Notes: generated from the sequence alone by a model not told the origin. 64,000 nucleotides of DNA from Mucilaginibacter kameinonensis (GCF_003675385.1 NZ_RCWZ01000001.1:992001-1056000), one strand, 5' to 3'; counted from the first letter of the stretch, positions 27,423 to 36,580 are shown. Program-made: numbers and translations.

Positions 27423-27439
27423 AATGGCAAAATTAGTTT

Positions 27440-27469
27440 TTTGTTGGGGTTATTAAATTAATAATTTTG
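27440..27469 (+). promoter_or_regulatory. Candidate promoter for tilS, very close to its ATG
   Basis: TTTG at 27440-27443 and TAATTTTG at 27462-27469, 18 bases apart, match the Bacteroidota -33/-7 pattern. The -7 box ends four bases before the ATG at 27474, so transcription would begin about at the start codon and tilS could have a leaderless mRNA. Confidence 0.5.
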
Positions 27470-27473
27470 ATGA

Positions 27474-28811
27474 ATGCTGCCAGTTAATCAGTTTGTTAAT
27501 TTTGTTGAGCAAAACAGCTTATTTACACCCGCTACCAAAATTTTGGCAGCTGTAAGCGGCGGCATCGACTCGGTTTTAATGGTGCATTTGCTTAAAGCCG
27601 CGGGTTATGATTTTGGCATTGCCCATTGTAACTTTCAGCTGCGTGGCGATGAAGCCCTCCGCGATCAGGCCTTTTCCCGCAGCCTTGCCGCAACGCTTAA
27701 CATTCCTTTCCATACTGTAAACTTTGATACTGAGCAATACGCTGCTGATAACAAGATATCGATACAAATGGCCGCGCGTGATATGCGCTATCAATGGTTT
27801 GATACTATCAGTCAGCAGTCAGGTTATGAGGCCATTGCGCTTGCTCACCACCAAAACGATACTGTTGAAACAATATTGTTAAACCTTACACGCGGTACCG
27901 GAATTGCCGGTTTACATGGTATTTTACCTAAAAACGGTAAGCTGGTGCGCCCCCTGCTGTTCCTTAGCCGTGCGGAAATACAGACCATTGTTACTGCCGA
28001 AGGTTTAACTTTTGTTGAGGACAGCTCCAATGCCTCGGCAAAGTATGCCCGCAACAAGATCAGGCTGGAGGTTGTGCCTAAGCTGAAAGAGCTGAACCCT
28101 TCGCTCGAAAAAACTTTTGAAAACAACCTGCTGCATTTCCGCGATCTGGAGCTGCTGCTGGAGCTTAAGCTTGAGGAATTAAGGCAAACGCTACTGCAAA
28201 TACATGATGATGGTATTTATTTATCCATTATTGAAGTAAAGAAGCTTAATCCCAAAAGGTTGTTACTTTTTAAGTTACTTAACGAGTACGGCTTTAATGA
28301 AGCTACTATTGACGACCTGATTGATTCGCTTGATAAACACTCCGGCCGGGTATTTGAATCGGGGACGCATACCTTGTTGATTGATAGGAATATTATCATC
28401 CTGAAACCCAGAACAGCCGTTTTACCGGTTGAGATTATTATTAACGATACAGACCATGAAGCCCATTTTGGCGTTTACAGGGTGAATTTATTGCACGATG
28501 ATAGCGCGCTGATTGTAAAGGACAACCCGATGGCGGTATCAATAGATGCGGATAAACTGGTATATCCGCTCAGGGTGCGTACCTGGAATGAGGGGGATTA
28601 TTTTTTCCCTTTAGGAATGAAGGGGAAGAAAAAGCTAAGCGATTTTTTTATCAATCAGAAAGTGCCGCTGCATCAAAAGGAAGAAATCCCTATCCTTGTA
28701 AACGGCAACGGCGAAATTATGTGGATTGGCGGCTACCGCCCCGACGAAAGGTATAAAGTGAGTGATAACACTAAAAAAGTTACTATCTTCGAACTGTTTA
28801 AACTAACATGA
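27474..28811 (+). CDS. tilS: tRNA(Ile)-lysidine synthase
   Basis: A 445-residue PP-loop ATPase that converts C34 of tRNA-Ile(CAU) to lysidine, so AUA is read as isoleucine; normally essential. The PP-loop is SGGIDS (residues 28-33), with the LAHHQNDTVET segment and the RNKIRLEVVPKL motif next. A TilS C-terminal domain ends near VTIFELFKL. The stop codon overlaps the next ATG (ATGA), coupling it to the PH-like membrane protein. Confidence 0.95.
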   Translation: MLPVNQFVNFVEQNSLFTPATKILAAVSGGIDSVLMVHLLKAAGYDFGIAHCNFQLRGDEALRDQAFSRSLAATLNIPFHTVNFDTEQYAADNKISIQMAARDMRYQWFDTISQQSGYEAIALAHHQNDTVETILLNLTRGTGIAGLHGILPKNGKLVRPLLFLSRAEIQTIVTAEGLTFVEDSSNASAKYARNKIRLEVVPKLKELNPSLEKTFENNLLHFRDLELLLELKLEELRQTLLQIHDDGIYLSIIEVKKLNPKRLLLFKLLNEYGFNEATIDDLIDSLDKHSGRVFESGTHTLLIDRNIIILKPRTAVLPVEIIINDTDHEAHFGVYRVNLLHDDSALIVKDNPMAVSIDADKLVYPLRVRTWNEGDYFFPLGMKGKKKLSDFFINQKVPLHQKEEIPILVNGNGEIMWIGGYRPDERYKVSDNTKKVTIFELFKLT

Positions 28812-29290
28812 GCGATAAATCTGTTTTTACTGAAAAGCAATACCTCGGCCGGGAATTTATACCGCTAACCATACGCCTGGTTTTAGCCATGTTTTGTTTT
28901 GCCGCCTACTTTTTTACCGACGAACGTGAGCGTAACGGCGATTTATTGGTTGTTGTTGGCTTTGCCATCATCATTATTTCCATTATACTGGGCTTCCTGC
29001 TGCATTTCCGCACCCGTGTGGAAAATAAAAGCGTTATGCTTGATGGCCTGTGGACAACCAAACTGGTAAAAATAGATCTGAACAGTATTGTTAAAGCCGA
29101 AAAGGGCACTTACAGCCGCTACATGTTCAACAACCCGGTTTATAACCTGCACACCAAAGGTACCATCCGCTTTTTTACATCAGGTAACGAGGCTATCCAC
29201 CTTACCGACCGTGACGGCCTCCTTTATATCATCGGCTCCAAACACCCTAACGAATTTTTAAGGGCGATAAGGGAAGAGATGAGGAAGTAA
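28808..29290 (+). CDS. Membrane protein with PH-like domain
   Basis: A 160-residue protein. Two hydrophobic helices lie at about 20-37 and 46-65, followed by a soluble domain with strand pattern KSVMLDGLWTTKLVKIDLNSIVK and a C-terminal helix (NEFLRAIREEMRK), which is the look of bacterial PH-like (YdbT/DUF304-type) domains. It overlaps tilS by four bases, so the two are translated together. No specific function is recognised. Confidence 0.8.
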   Translation: MSDKSVFTEKQYLGREFIPLTIRLVLAMFCFAAYFFTDERERNGDLLVVVGFAIIIISIILGFLLHFRTRVENKSVMLDGLWTTKLVKIDLNSIVKAEKGTYSRYMFNNPVYNLHTKGTIRFFTSGNEAIHLTDRDGLLYIIGSKHPNEFLRAIREEMRK

Positions 29291-29380
29291 TTTTGGCTAT
29301 CGGCGGCCGTGGGGACACGACCGAGGGATATACAACACTCATAAGGACAGGACTGCGGGAAATATTTTAAAATAAATCAA

Positions 29381-30022
29381 ATGGAAAACTTCATATCCTA
29401 TAGTGGACTTCCGATAAGTTCGGGAGGTGCACATAAGGTAAATGGTCGTTCTGCATTAGATATTTACGATTCGTTATCTCATTTTACCTCAAACTTAACC
29501 AATGCTGACAAACCGTCCCGCCTCACTTTGGAGTTTGAAAGTACCGATGATAATAATGCCAGGATTATTTGGAAATTGATTTTAGCTTTCGGTTTGCCTA
29601 AGCTTTCATTAAGTAATTACATCGGGACGCGACGGTTAATATGGTATTGGACTTTAAGAACTGGTAGTATAAACAAAGCTATTAAGCTTCAGCAGCAAAA
29701 TCAGAATATTACATTTTCAGTTTTATGGTGTTTTTATTTTACTGATCTACAATCGAAACAAGCAATACCAGGTCAGGAAACAATACCAATCATCGATCCA
29801 AGATTATACAACTCGCAAATATATTGGCGAGTTGGTAAAACTTCCACAATATCACTTTGGTTTACACTGCCATTTAAAGAACTGGACACTCCGGCTATTA
29901 ACTATATTAAATTATTGCAGGCTAACCTACCTGTTAAATTATCTTCTCATCATTGGCGATTGTGGCGCAATTCTAAAACTGGCCCCTCGCCCAAAAAACT
30001 GAATTGTGATTTTTTAGCTTAA
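29381..30022 (+). CDS. Hypothetical protein of unknown family
   Basis: A 213-residue protein without signal or membrane helices, rich in Trp/Tyr/Leu/Asn. It begins MENFISYSGLPISSGG and has the stretch IGTRRLIWYWTLRTG. It does not resemble any family I know. The gene is roughly 36% GC in the parts I counted (down to 25% in places), lower than its neighbours. That could mean recent arrival. There is no partner gene on either side that hints at a role. Confidence 0.6.
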   Translation: MENFISYSGLPISSGGAHKVNGRSALDIYDSLSHFTSNLTNADKPSRLTLEFESTDDNNARIIWKLILAFGLPKLSLSNYIGTRRLIWYWTLRTGSINKAIKLQQQNQNITFSVLWCFYFTDLQSKQAIPGQETIPIIDPRLYNSQIYWRVGKTSTISLWFTLPFKELDTPAINYIKLLQANLPVKLSSHHWRLWRNSKTGPSPKKLNCDFLA

Positions 30023-30064
30023 AAGCCAGGTTTTACTCCTTCTAAATCGGTGGGGTTTCTTAAT

Positions 30065-30946
30065 TTATTCACTTTCCATTACCCGCATCAATTCTTCGAT
30101 AAACAAAATGGCCGCCCGTTTACGATAAACGCCTTTTTGCCACAGGAGGTATGATTGCCGTTTGATCTCTTTTGATTCGATGGGAATGGCGATTACCTTA
30201 TTCCAGCCTATGATGGCTTTTTCATTCAGGATGGTAGCCCAATGTCCGTTCTCAACCAGGGCCAACAATGAATGCACATCATTCAACTCTATTTTAATAT
30301 TAGGGGTTATCTTTTTACGGTTAAACAGCTCATTAATAAACTCACGCGAGCTGAAACCTTTACCGGGTAAAATAAGGTCTTGTTTGGCCAGTTCTTCCAG
30401 GGTTATTTTTTTGAGCTGGGCCAGTGGGTTGTTTTTGGATACCACCATCACTACACTCGAACTGAAAAGCTCCTGCATTTCAAGGTCTTCATCATCGCTT
30501 TCATTATGGAACGCCAAGATCATATCCAGTTCGGCCAGGCGGAGCTTCTTTTCCAATTCTTCGGGATTTCCGTAAGTAATAAAGATTTTGATACCCGGAT
30601 ATTTGGTACTGAACGGGGCCAGCGCCGGTAATAACAAAGAGGTAAAAGCGTAGGAAACGCCGAGATTCAGCTCGCCGATTGTGGCGTTTTGTAACTCGCT
30701 GATGGCTTGCTTGCTTCGCTGTACGTCATTCAGGATCTTACGGGCATGGGTTAAAAATATATGCCCTGCCTCGGTAATGCGTACGTGTTTGCCTATTCTG
30801 TCGAAAAGGAGCATGCCCAGTTCCTCTTCCAGTTGCTTGATCTGTTGCGATAACGTGCTTTGCGTAATAAACACAGCTGCAGCAGCCTCGGTAAAGTTCA
30901 TGGTTTCCGCTGCTTTAACAAAATATTGTAACTGACGCAATTCCAT
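30065..30946 (-). CDS. LysR-type transcriptional regulator
   Basis: A 293-residue LysR protein: N-terminal winged helix-turn-helix (residues 1-60, with AAAAVFITQSTLSQQIKQLE), then a linker helix and a periplasmic-binding-protein-like effector domain (about 90-290). I start at the ATG at 30946 (MELRQLQYF); the longer reading uses TTG. It is divergent from an MFS exporter with 143 bases between. LysR proteins commonly regulate the divergent gene and bind in that gap. The co-inducer is unknown. Confidence 0.92.
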   Translation of the reverse strand: MELRQLQYFVKAAETMNFTEAAAAVFITQSTLSQQIKQLEEELGMLLFDRIGKHVRITEAGHIFLTHARKILNDVQRSKQAISELQNATIGELNLGVSYAFTSLLLPALAPFSTKYPGIKIFITYGNPEELEKKLRLAELDMILAFHNESDDEDLEMQELFSSSVVMVVSKNNPLAQLKKITLEELAKQDLILPGKGFSSREFINELFNRKKITPNIKIELNDVHSLLALVENGHWATILNEKAIIGWNKVIAIPIESKEIKRQSYLLWQKGVYRKRAAILFIEELMRVMESE

Positions 30947-30992
30947 AATCAATCGTTTTTGCCTATCAATTCTATTAAAACAATCTATTTTA

Positions 30993-31000
30993 CAAATGTA
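30993..31000 (-). promoter_or_regulatory. Candidate -7 box for the LysR gene, in a likely operator region
   Basis: On the minus strand these bases read TACATTTG, an exact TAnnTTTG match, about 47 bases before the LysR ATG. TAAAACAAT occurs twice in the same gap (near 30975 and 31025), a possible LysR binding repeat. The assignment is tentative. Confidence 0.35.
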
Positions 31001-31089
31001 CCAATATGGGCGATATTTGCATCATAAAACAATTCAATAGTCTTGCATTAAGTACTCCCCTGAATTTGCTTTTGTTATGAATTGAACAA

Positions 31090-32328
31090 ATGAATGTCTT
31101 TCGCTCTTTAAAGTACCGTAATTTTAAACTGTTTTTTTACGGTCAGTCAATATCCCTCATTGGCACATGGATGCAAAAAACAGCAGTGAGCTGGTTGGTT
31201 TACCGCCTCACAGGTTCCGCCCTTTTACTGGGTATAGTAGGCTTTGTAAGCCTGATCCCATCCCTGATATTAGCTCCATATGCAGGTAGCATTGTCGATA
31301 GGCATAATCGTTACCGCATTTTGGTTATCACCCAGGTGGTATCTATGCTACAGGCCGCTGCCTTTGCTTTCCTGATCTTTTTCAAGATCTATAATATCCC
31401 CGCTATTATTGGTCTAAGTCTGCTTCAGGGTATTGTAAACGCTTTTGACGTAACCTGCCGCCAATCATTAATGGTAGATATGGTTGATGATAAAGCTGAT
31501 TTGCCTAATGCCATCGCCCTAAACTCTACCATGACCAATCTTGCACGTATTGCAGGACCAGCTATTGCAGGTATAGTATTAAGTGCCTTTGGCGAGGATG
31601 TTTGTTTCTTTGGTAATTTCCTGAGCTACGTGCCGGTGCTTACCTGTTTATTTATGATGAAACTAAACACCATTGTACCTGTCCGTTCAGAAAAAAGCAT
31701 CTGGACAGAATTGCAGGAAGGTTTCAGGTATGTATCAGGCGATAGCGACCTGAGCAGCATGATCCTGATGCTTACCGCAAGCAGCTTGTTCGTAATCCCG
31801 TTTAATACACTGATGCCCATTTTTGCCAAAGATATTTTTAATGGCGATGCCAAAACTTTCAGCTGGTTTGAGAGCGCAGCGGGTTTAGGCTCGGTGATCA
31901 GCGCGGTTTATCTGGCTAACTTAAAAAGCAGCAAAAACTTAGTGAAAATCATGAGCGCGGCGAGCCTTATTTTTGGCGTCAGCGTGCTGATGGTGGCTTA
32001 TGCAGGCAAATTGCCCTTCGCTTTAACATTCATGGTTTTTACCGGTGTTGGTATGATGGCGCAAACATCTGCTATTAACACTTATATCCAAACCCACGCT
32101 ATCCCGAGCATGAGGGCAAGAGCAATCAGCTACTACGTGATGGCTTACCAGGGCATGATCCCGGTGGGCAGTTTAATGGCCGGTTGGTTAGCCAATGAAG
32201 TTGGCCCACGCCGTGCAGTTTGTATCGAGGGTATTATTGGGGTGTTAGCCACCGCATTATTTGTGTTGTATAAAAAAAGGCAGGCGGCTGGTGAAAGCGT
32301 TGATGGCAAAGCGGTACTGGCTAAGTAA
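31090..32328 (+). CDS. MFS transporter (EntS-like exporter family)
   Basis: A 412-residue major facilitator protein with about 12 membrane helices and the MFS_3 look: start MNVFRSLKYRNFKLFFYGQ, then SWLVYRLTGSALLLG and GSIVDRHNRYR (the loop 2-3 motif). These proteins export siderophores, drugs or unknown small molecules. It is divergent from a LysR regulator, which probably controls it. A weak hairpin at 32354-32386 follows. Confidence 0.9.
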   Translation: MNVFRSLKYRNFKLFFYGQSISLIGTWMQKTAVSWLVYRLTGSALLLGIVGFVSLIPSLILAPYAGSIVDRHNRYRILVITQVVSMLQAAAFAFLIFFKIYNIPAIIGLSLLQGIVNAFDVTCRQSLMVDMVDDKADLPNAIALNSTMTNLARIAGPAIAGIVLSAFGEDVCFFGNFLSYVPVLTCLFMMKLNTIVPVRSEKSIWTELQEGFRYVSGDSDLSSMILMLTASSLFVIPFNTLMPIFAKDIFNGDAKTFSWFESAAGLGSVISAVYLANLKSSKNLVKIMSAASLIFGVSVLMVAYAGKLPFALTFMVFTGVGMMAQTSAINTYIQTHAIPSMRARAISYYVMAYQGMIPVGSLMAGWLANEVGPRRAVCIEGIIGVLATALFVLYKKRQAAGESVDGKAVLAK

Positions 32329-32353
32329 AATTATATCATCTACCTATATAAAT

Positions 32354-32386
32354 GTGAAAGCCCTTTCCGTTTGGAGAGGGCTTCAC
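32354..32386 (+). terminator. Possible terminator after the MFS gene
   Basis: GTGAAAGCCCTTTCC pairs with GGAGAGGGCTTCAC across GTTT, with slips. No T tract follows, so it may be a transcript-end hairpin instead of a true intrinsic terminator. Confidence 0.45.
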
Positions 32387-32478
32387 TATAAAAGCGTCAT
32401 TAGTTTGTATCCAATGACAAATTTTTAATCACTACGAAAGGTTTTCTTAGACAGAAATGAATAACTTTTTAAACAATG

Positions 32479-33018
32479 CTATTTTTTAAATTTTTTCGCT
32501 ATTTCGTACCTGTTTTGTAAAAGGGTATAAAGTCTATCTGAGCTTATTTTCAATGTCCCACTTGCAATCGAAATGGGTGTGCCATAAATCTTTTGGCTTT
32601 GCCGCAAAATACATTGTGTCAATTTGCTTTCCTTGAGGATTATTTCATCAGAATTATTTACAAAAACTAAAATTATTTTCGTACTTCTAATAGAAATTAT
32701 ATTAAAGCCCTCAATATTACTCCAGTCTATGAATCTGCTCCTGGAAATCCCAGTATTATCTTGAATTCCTTTATTATCAATAATCATCCCAACTCTTTGA
32801 CCAAAGAGTTTCTTAAAGCCGGGTAAAATGCCTGCTCCAAAAAAAATGATACAGGCAATCGAAATTGCTTTAACAACTATAACAGGATATCTGATTTGAT
32901 TATCCGCCTCAAACCATAAAAACACGCCAATTATAATAAAAGCAAAACACCCAAAAATCAAAAGGGTCACTTTTCTGTTGCTGATAGGTATTTTTATAGA
33001 ATGGTCGCTATCATACAT
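32479..33018 (-). CDS. STM3941-like membrane protein
   Basis: A 179-residue protein with two N-terminal helices (about 18-36 and 46-68), a soluble part with VGMIIDNKGIQDNTG...FIDWSNIEGF, the typical strand-turn pattern of PH-like/STM3941 proteins, and a final helix. The gene is strikingly AT-rich (GC about 17% in one 60-base line). It is isolated between the MFS gene and the dioxygenase, both of ordinary composition. Recent transfer is possible. Function is unknown. Confidence 0.75.
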   Translation of the reverse strand: MYDSDHSIKIPISNRKVTLLIFGCFAFIIIGVFLWFEADNQIRYPVIVVKAISIACIIFFGAGILPGFKKLFGQRVGMIIDNKGIQDNTGISRSRFIDWSNIEGFNIISIRSTKIILVFVNNSDEIILKESKLTQCILRQSQKIYGTPISIASGTLKISSDRLYTLLQNRYEIAKKFKK

Positions 33019-33081
33019 AGTGTTACATTTATTTAAAAGTTACAATAGCCGTCCCAAATATAAAATTGCCTGATAGTATCC

Positions 33082-34044
33082 CTACATTTTCAATCCAATC
33101 TCTCTCAAACGCTCATCCAGGTATTCACCGGCGGTAATATCAGTATATAGTTTAGGATGCTGTTCGTCAATGCACGAATCAAGGCTGGTTAAGTCCATAC
33201 CTGATTTTGGGTGCAGGAAAAACGGCACCGAAAAACGGGAAAACTTCATCAGCTCACGCGGCGGGTTCACTACACGGTGAGTGGTTGATTTCAGTTTATT
33301 GTTGGTTAAACGTTGCAGCATATCGCCAACGTTAACCACTAAGTCTTCGCCATAGGCTTTAACCGGGAACCAGGTATTATCGCGGGTTAACAGTTCGAGG
33401 CCATCGGCACTGGCGCCTATCAAGAGGGTAATGAGGTTGATATCCTCATGAGCACCTGCACGTACGGCATCATCAGGTACCGAATCCGGGTCAAGTATCG
33501 GGAAGTAGTGCAGGTTACGCAGGATAGAGTTTCCGTTATGTACCTTATCGTCGAAATAATTCTCAGGTAATTCCAGGTAAACGGCTATGGCACGCAGTAA
33601 ATGTTTGCCTGCAGCTTCCAGTTTTTTGTATACTTCGATGGTGGTTGGGTTAAACTCAGAAAGTTCGTTCACCTGTACATTTTCAGGGTATTGGGCTTTA
33701 AGCGCGTCATCATCAGTTACCGTCTGACCAATTTGCCAAAACTCTTTCAAATCCGGCGTTTTAAATCCTTTGGCCGTTTCTTTGCCTTTACCGGTATAGC
33801 CACGCTGACCAGCCAAACCAGGAATTTCATATTGTTGTTTTACCGCATCAGGCAGGGCAAATAACGCTTTAACCTGTTCGTAGAGTTTATCTATCAGCTC
33901 TTTACTCAAACCATGGTTAGTGATGGTAACAAAACCGGTTTCATTAAAGGCTTTACCAATATCGTTCGAAAATTGTTTACGTTCTTCAGCCGAGCCGTTT
34001 ATATAGGTATTCAGATCCAGACGTGGAATATTAACTGTACTCAT
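33082..34044 (-). CDS. 2-oxoglutarate/Fe(II)-dependent dioxygenase (isopenicillin-N-synthase family)
   Basis: A 320-residue double-stranded beta-helix oxygenase. The N-terminal DIOX_N domain (about 5-120) includes GFVTITNHGL. The iron ligands can be placed as His199 and Asp201 (HED) and His256 (HRV), and RFS at 270-272 is the 2-oxoglutarate-binding Arg-x-Ser. All are intact, so the enzyme should be active. Homologues hydroxylate or cyclise amino acids and secondary metabolites; some act in ethylene or flavonoid chemistry. No biosynthetic cluster surrounds it, so the substrate is open. Confidence 0.9.
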   Translation of the reverse strand: MSTVNIPRLDLNTYINGSAEERKQFSNDIGKAFNETGFVTITNHGLSKELIDKLYEQVKALFALPDAVKQQYEIPGLAGQRGYTGKGKETAKGFKTPDLKEFWQIGQTVTDDDALKAQYPENVQVNELSEFNPTTIEVYKKLEAAGKHLLRAIAVYLELPENYFDDKVHNGNSILRNLHYFPILDPDSVPDDAVRAGAHEDINLITLLIGASADGLELLTRDNTWFPVKAYGEDLVVNVGDMLQRLTNNKLKSTTHRVVNPPRELMKFSRFSVPFFLHPKSGMDLTSLDSCIDEQHPKLYTDITAGEYLDERLREIGLKM

Positions 34045-34250
34045 AATTTTAGTTTATAAAAAACAGGTAGCAAAATTATTTAATTTTTAAGCGTGGTACA
34101 CAAGATAACAATAAAATTTTATCCCCATAATTACACTGGCTTGGTTTATGTTAACCCTTTAAAACAATTTTTGCTTTAAACGTTTTATACTTCTGCCTGT
34201 CATATGTTTATAGACGTAAACCTAACAGCGCTATTTTAACTTAAAATACT

Positions 34251-35999
34251 ATGAAATTCATCAATAAAATATGCGGTATCAGCTTAATAGCATTTTTACT
34301 AATGCTTGCCGCGCCAAACATGAGTAAAGCCCAGGAAGGAGGCTATGTATCCGACCAGGAGTTTTACGACGAACTTGACCCTTACGGCACCTGGGTAAAC
34401 GACCCGCAATATGGTAACGTTTGGGTACCCAATGCGGGCGACGATTTCAGGCCATACGCAACCCGCGGCCACTGGGTAGTAACCGATTATGGTAATACCT
34501 GGGTATCTGATTATGAATGGGGTTGGGCACCATTTCACTATGGCCGCTGGCGTTATGATGATTATTATGGCTGGGAATGGATTCCTGGACATGAATGGGC
34601 TCCGGCATGGGTAAGCTGGAGGCATGGTGGCGGCTATTATGGCTGGGCTCCTTTGCAACCTGGTATCAGCATTAGCATATCTTTTGGTAACAGCTATAAT
34701 GTGCCCGATAATTATTGGGTTTGCGCGCCACAAGCTTATATCAACAGGCCAAACATTTATAACTACTATGCGCCGCGCACCCGTGTTGTAAACATTATTC
34801 ATAACACAACCATTATTAACAATACCTATGTTAATAATAACCGCACCTATGTAACCGGCCCAAGGATTAATGAGATCAGGCAGGTTACCAATAACCGTAA
34901 CGTGAGGGTTTACAACATTAACAATGTTAACAGGCCAAACGGCGGCGGCAGGGTAGTGAATAATGCTGTAAATATCTATCGCCCGGAAATAAGAAAAGCG
35001 CCTGATGCAAGACCGGCAAGGGTGGTAAACGCTGCAGCTTATCGTCAGCAAAACCCTAATAATGGTATAGCCAGTAGGCAGGCAGGTAACGCAAACATAA
35101 ATCGTAACAATGCAGCACGTTTGCGTGAAGTGGCCCGTAATGAAAAACCTGATAATAAAGTGGTACAGGTTAATCGTCCAGGCCCGGCAGCCCGCCCTAA
35201 CCCGGCAAACGGGTCACAGCCAAACCAGCCAAACGCGAGGCCCGGCGATAACCAGGCACAGCGTCAGCAGCAGGCACAGCAACGTTTACAACAGCAACAA
35301 TCCCAAAGGCAGCAACAGTTAGATCAAAAACAGAACGATCAAACCCAGCGCCAGCAACAGCAGCAGGCACAACGTCAGCAGCAATTGCAGCAACGTCAGC
35401 AGGATCAAAAGGCCAGAAGTGAGCAACAACAGCGTCCGCAAAGCCAGCAGGACCAGCAAGCGCAAAGGCAGCAGCAGACACAGCAGCGCCAGCAACAACA
35501 GCAAGCCCAACGAGAGCAGCAGTTGCAGCAGCGTCAACAACAACAGCAGCAGCAACAGGCCCAAAGGCAACAGCAGGAACAGCAACGCCAGCAGCAACAA
35601 CAGGCTCAGCGTCAGCAGCAGGAACAACAACGTCAGCAGCAACAGCAAGCCCAACGTCAGCAGCAGGAACAACAACGCCAGCAGCAACAACAGGCTCAGC
35701 GTCAGCAGCAGGAACAACAACGTCAGCAACAACAGCAAGCCCAACGTCAGCAGCAGGAGCAGCAACGTCAGCAACAACAACAAGCCCAAAGGCAACAGCA
35801 GGAACAGCAACGTCAGCAACAACAACAAGCCCAAAGGCAACAGCAGGAACAGCAACGTCAGCAACAACAGCAACAGCAGCAGGCTCAAAGGCAACAGCAG
35901 GCGCAGCAACGTCAGCAACAACAGCAACAGCAGCAGGCTCAAAGGCAGCAGCAGGAACAGCAGCGCCAGCAACAGGAAAGACGACCTACAAACAGGTAA
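34251..35999 (+). CDS. DUF6600 protein with a long Gln-rich tandem-repeat tail
   Basis: A 582-residue exported protein. The signal peptide ends at SKA-Q (about residue 27). Residues about 30-165 form a Trp/Tyr/Gly-rich DUF6600 domain (repeated GxWxxxxxYGNxWVP-type strands). An Asn/Arg-rich linker follows, and from about residue 335 to the end it is almost only Gln, with Arg, Glu and Ala, in a 15-residue unit. The tail is strongly basic-polar and probably disordered or coiled. A surface or periplasmic aggregation, phase-separation or nucleic-acid role is only speculation. It is followed by its own terminator. Confidence 0.85.
   Translation: MKFINKICGISLIAFLLMLAAPNMSKAQEGGYVSDQEFYDELDPYGTWVNDPQYGNVWVPNAGDDFRPYATRGHWVVTDYGNTWVSDYEWGWAPFHYGRWRYDDYYGWEWIPGHEWAPAWVSWRHGGGYYGWAPLQPGISISISFGNSYNVPDNYWVCAPQAYINRPNIYNYYAPRTRVVNIIHNTTIINNTYVNNNRTYVTGPRINEIRQVTNNRNVRVYNINNVNRPNGGGRVVNNAVNIYRPEIRKAPDARPARVVNAAAYRQQNPNNGIASRQAGNANINRNNAARLREVARNEKPDNKVVQVNRPGPAARPNPANGSQPNQPNARPGDNQAQRQQQAQQRLQQQQSQRQQQLDQKQNDQTQRQQQQQAQRQQQLQQRQQDQKARSEQQQRPQSQQDQQAQRQQQTQQRQQQQQAQREQQLQQRQQQQQQQQAQRQQQEQQRQQQQQAQRQQQEQQRQQQQQAQRQQQEQQRQQQQQAQRQQQEQQRQQQQQAQRQQQEQQRQQQQQAQRQQQEQQRQQQQQAQRQQQEQQRQQQQQQQQAQRQQQAQQRQQQQQQQQAQRQQQEQQRQQQERRPTNR
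35460..35990 (+). repeat. 45-bp in-frame tandem repeat encoding the Gln-rich tail
   Basis: About eight to ten copies of a 45-base unit encode QQQQQAQRQQQEQQR. Copies differ by CAG/CAA choice and by one to a few extra Gln codons near the end, the signature of repeat slippage. Frame is kept throughout, so selection has held the protein. Confidence 0.85.
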
Positions 36000-36022
36000 A
36001 ATAAATTTATAACCGCTACAAT

Positions 36023-36060
36023 AAACAGCACGTATAAAGCATTATATACGTGCTGTTTTT
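36023..36060 (+). terminator. Terminator after the Gln-rich gene
   Basis: AAACAGCACGTATA pairs with TATACGTGCTGTTT, followed by TTTT. A long perfect stem with a T run, ending the DUF6600 gene and preceding the thioredoxin gene. Confidence 0.85.
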
Positions 36061-36084
36061 ATTTATGCACACCTTAAATTAATA

Positions 36085-36531
36085 ATGAAGAAACTCCTGC
36101 TTACAACTTGCTTTGTTATCCTGCTTAATATTACTTTCGGTTTTAACGCCAAAGCCCAGGCAACCTTAAGCAAGTCATCAACCCAAATCAATTTTATTGA
36201 AAACTCGTGGACCGAAGCCTTAAAACAGGCAGCCCGCCAAAACAAATATATTTTTGTTGATGCTTATGCCAGTTGGTGCGGCCCCTGCAAAATGCTCAAG
36301 GCCACTACATTTAAAAACAATAAAGTAGCCGATTTTTACAACGACAATTTTGTAAACGTAGCCATTGATATGGAAAAAGGACAAGGCCCGGCGCTTGCCG
36401 CCGAATGGGGCCTGCAGGCTTATCCTACCATGATCATATTTACCAGCAAGGGCAAGCCCGTTTCGGGAACAGTAGGCTATATCAGGGCTAATGATCTCAT
36501 CAAATTTGGGCAGCAGGCATTAAATAAGTAA
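36085..36531 (+). CDS. Exported thioredoxin-family protein
   Basis: A 148-residue thioredoxin with a signal peptide (KKLLLTTCFVILLNITFGFNAKAQ). The active site is WCGPC (Cys65, Cys68), preceded by FVDAYASW, and the cis-Pro is in AYPT. It resembles the thioredoxin_7/DUF255-like periplasmic type and would reduce or isomerise disulfides in the periplasm. The cellular partner is not visible. It has no operon partner: terminators flank it. Confidence 0.9.
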   Translation: MKKLLLTTCFVILLNITFGFNAKAQATLSKSSTQINFIENSWTEALKQAARQNKYIFVDAYASWCGPCKMLKATTFKNNKVADFYNDNFVNVAIDMEKGQGPALAAEWGLQAYPTMIIFTSKGKPVSGTVGYIRANDLIKFGQQALNK

Positions 36532-36547
36532 TTAAAATTCGGGCATA

Positions 36548-36580
36548 AAAAAAGACCGGAGCTATTGCTTCCGGTCTTTT
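36548..36580. terminator. Bidirectional terminator between thioredoxin and ferritin-like genes
   Basis: AAAAGACCGGA pairs with TCCGGTCTTTT across an eight- or nine-base loop, flanked by A and T runs. It sits between two converging genes (stops at 36531 and 36602). Confidence 0.85.

Noticed and set aside
34299..35051. 250-codon frame opposite the DUF6600 domain
   Set aside because: Shadow of the biased Tyr/Asn/Gly codons on the other strand.
35319..35972. 217-codon Leu-rich frame on the minus strand
   Set aside because: It is the mirror of the Gln repeats: CAG/CAA reads as CTG/TTG on the other strand. No start signal or other protein feature.
35419..36012. Ser/Asn-rich 197-codon frame on the plus strand
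   Set aside because: Out-of-frame reading of the same 45-base repeat; AGC/AAC from CAGCAA. The Gln frame has the signal peptide and conserved domain.
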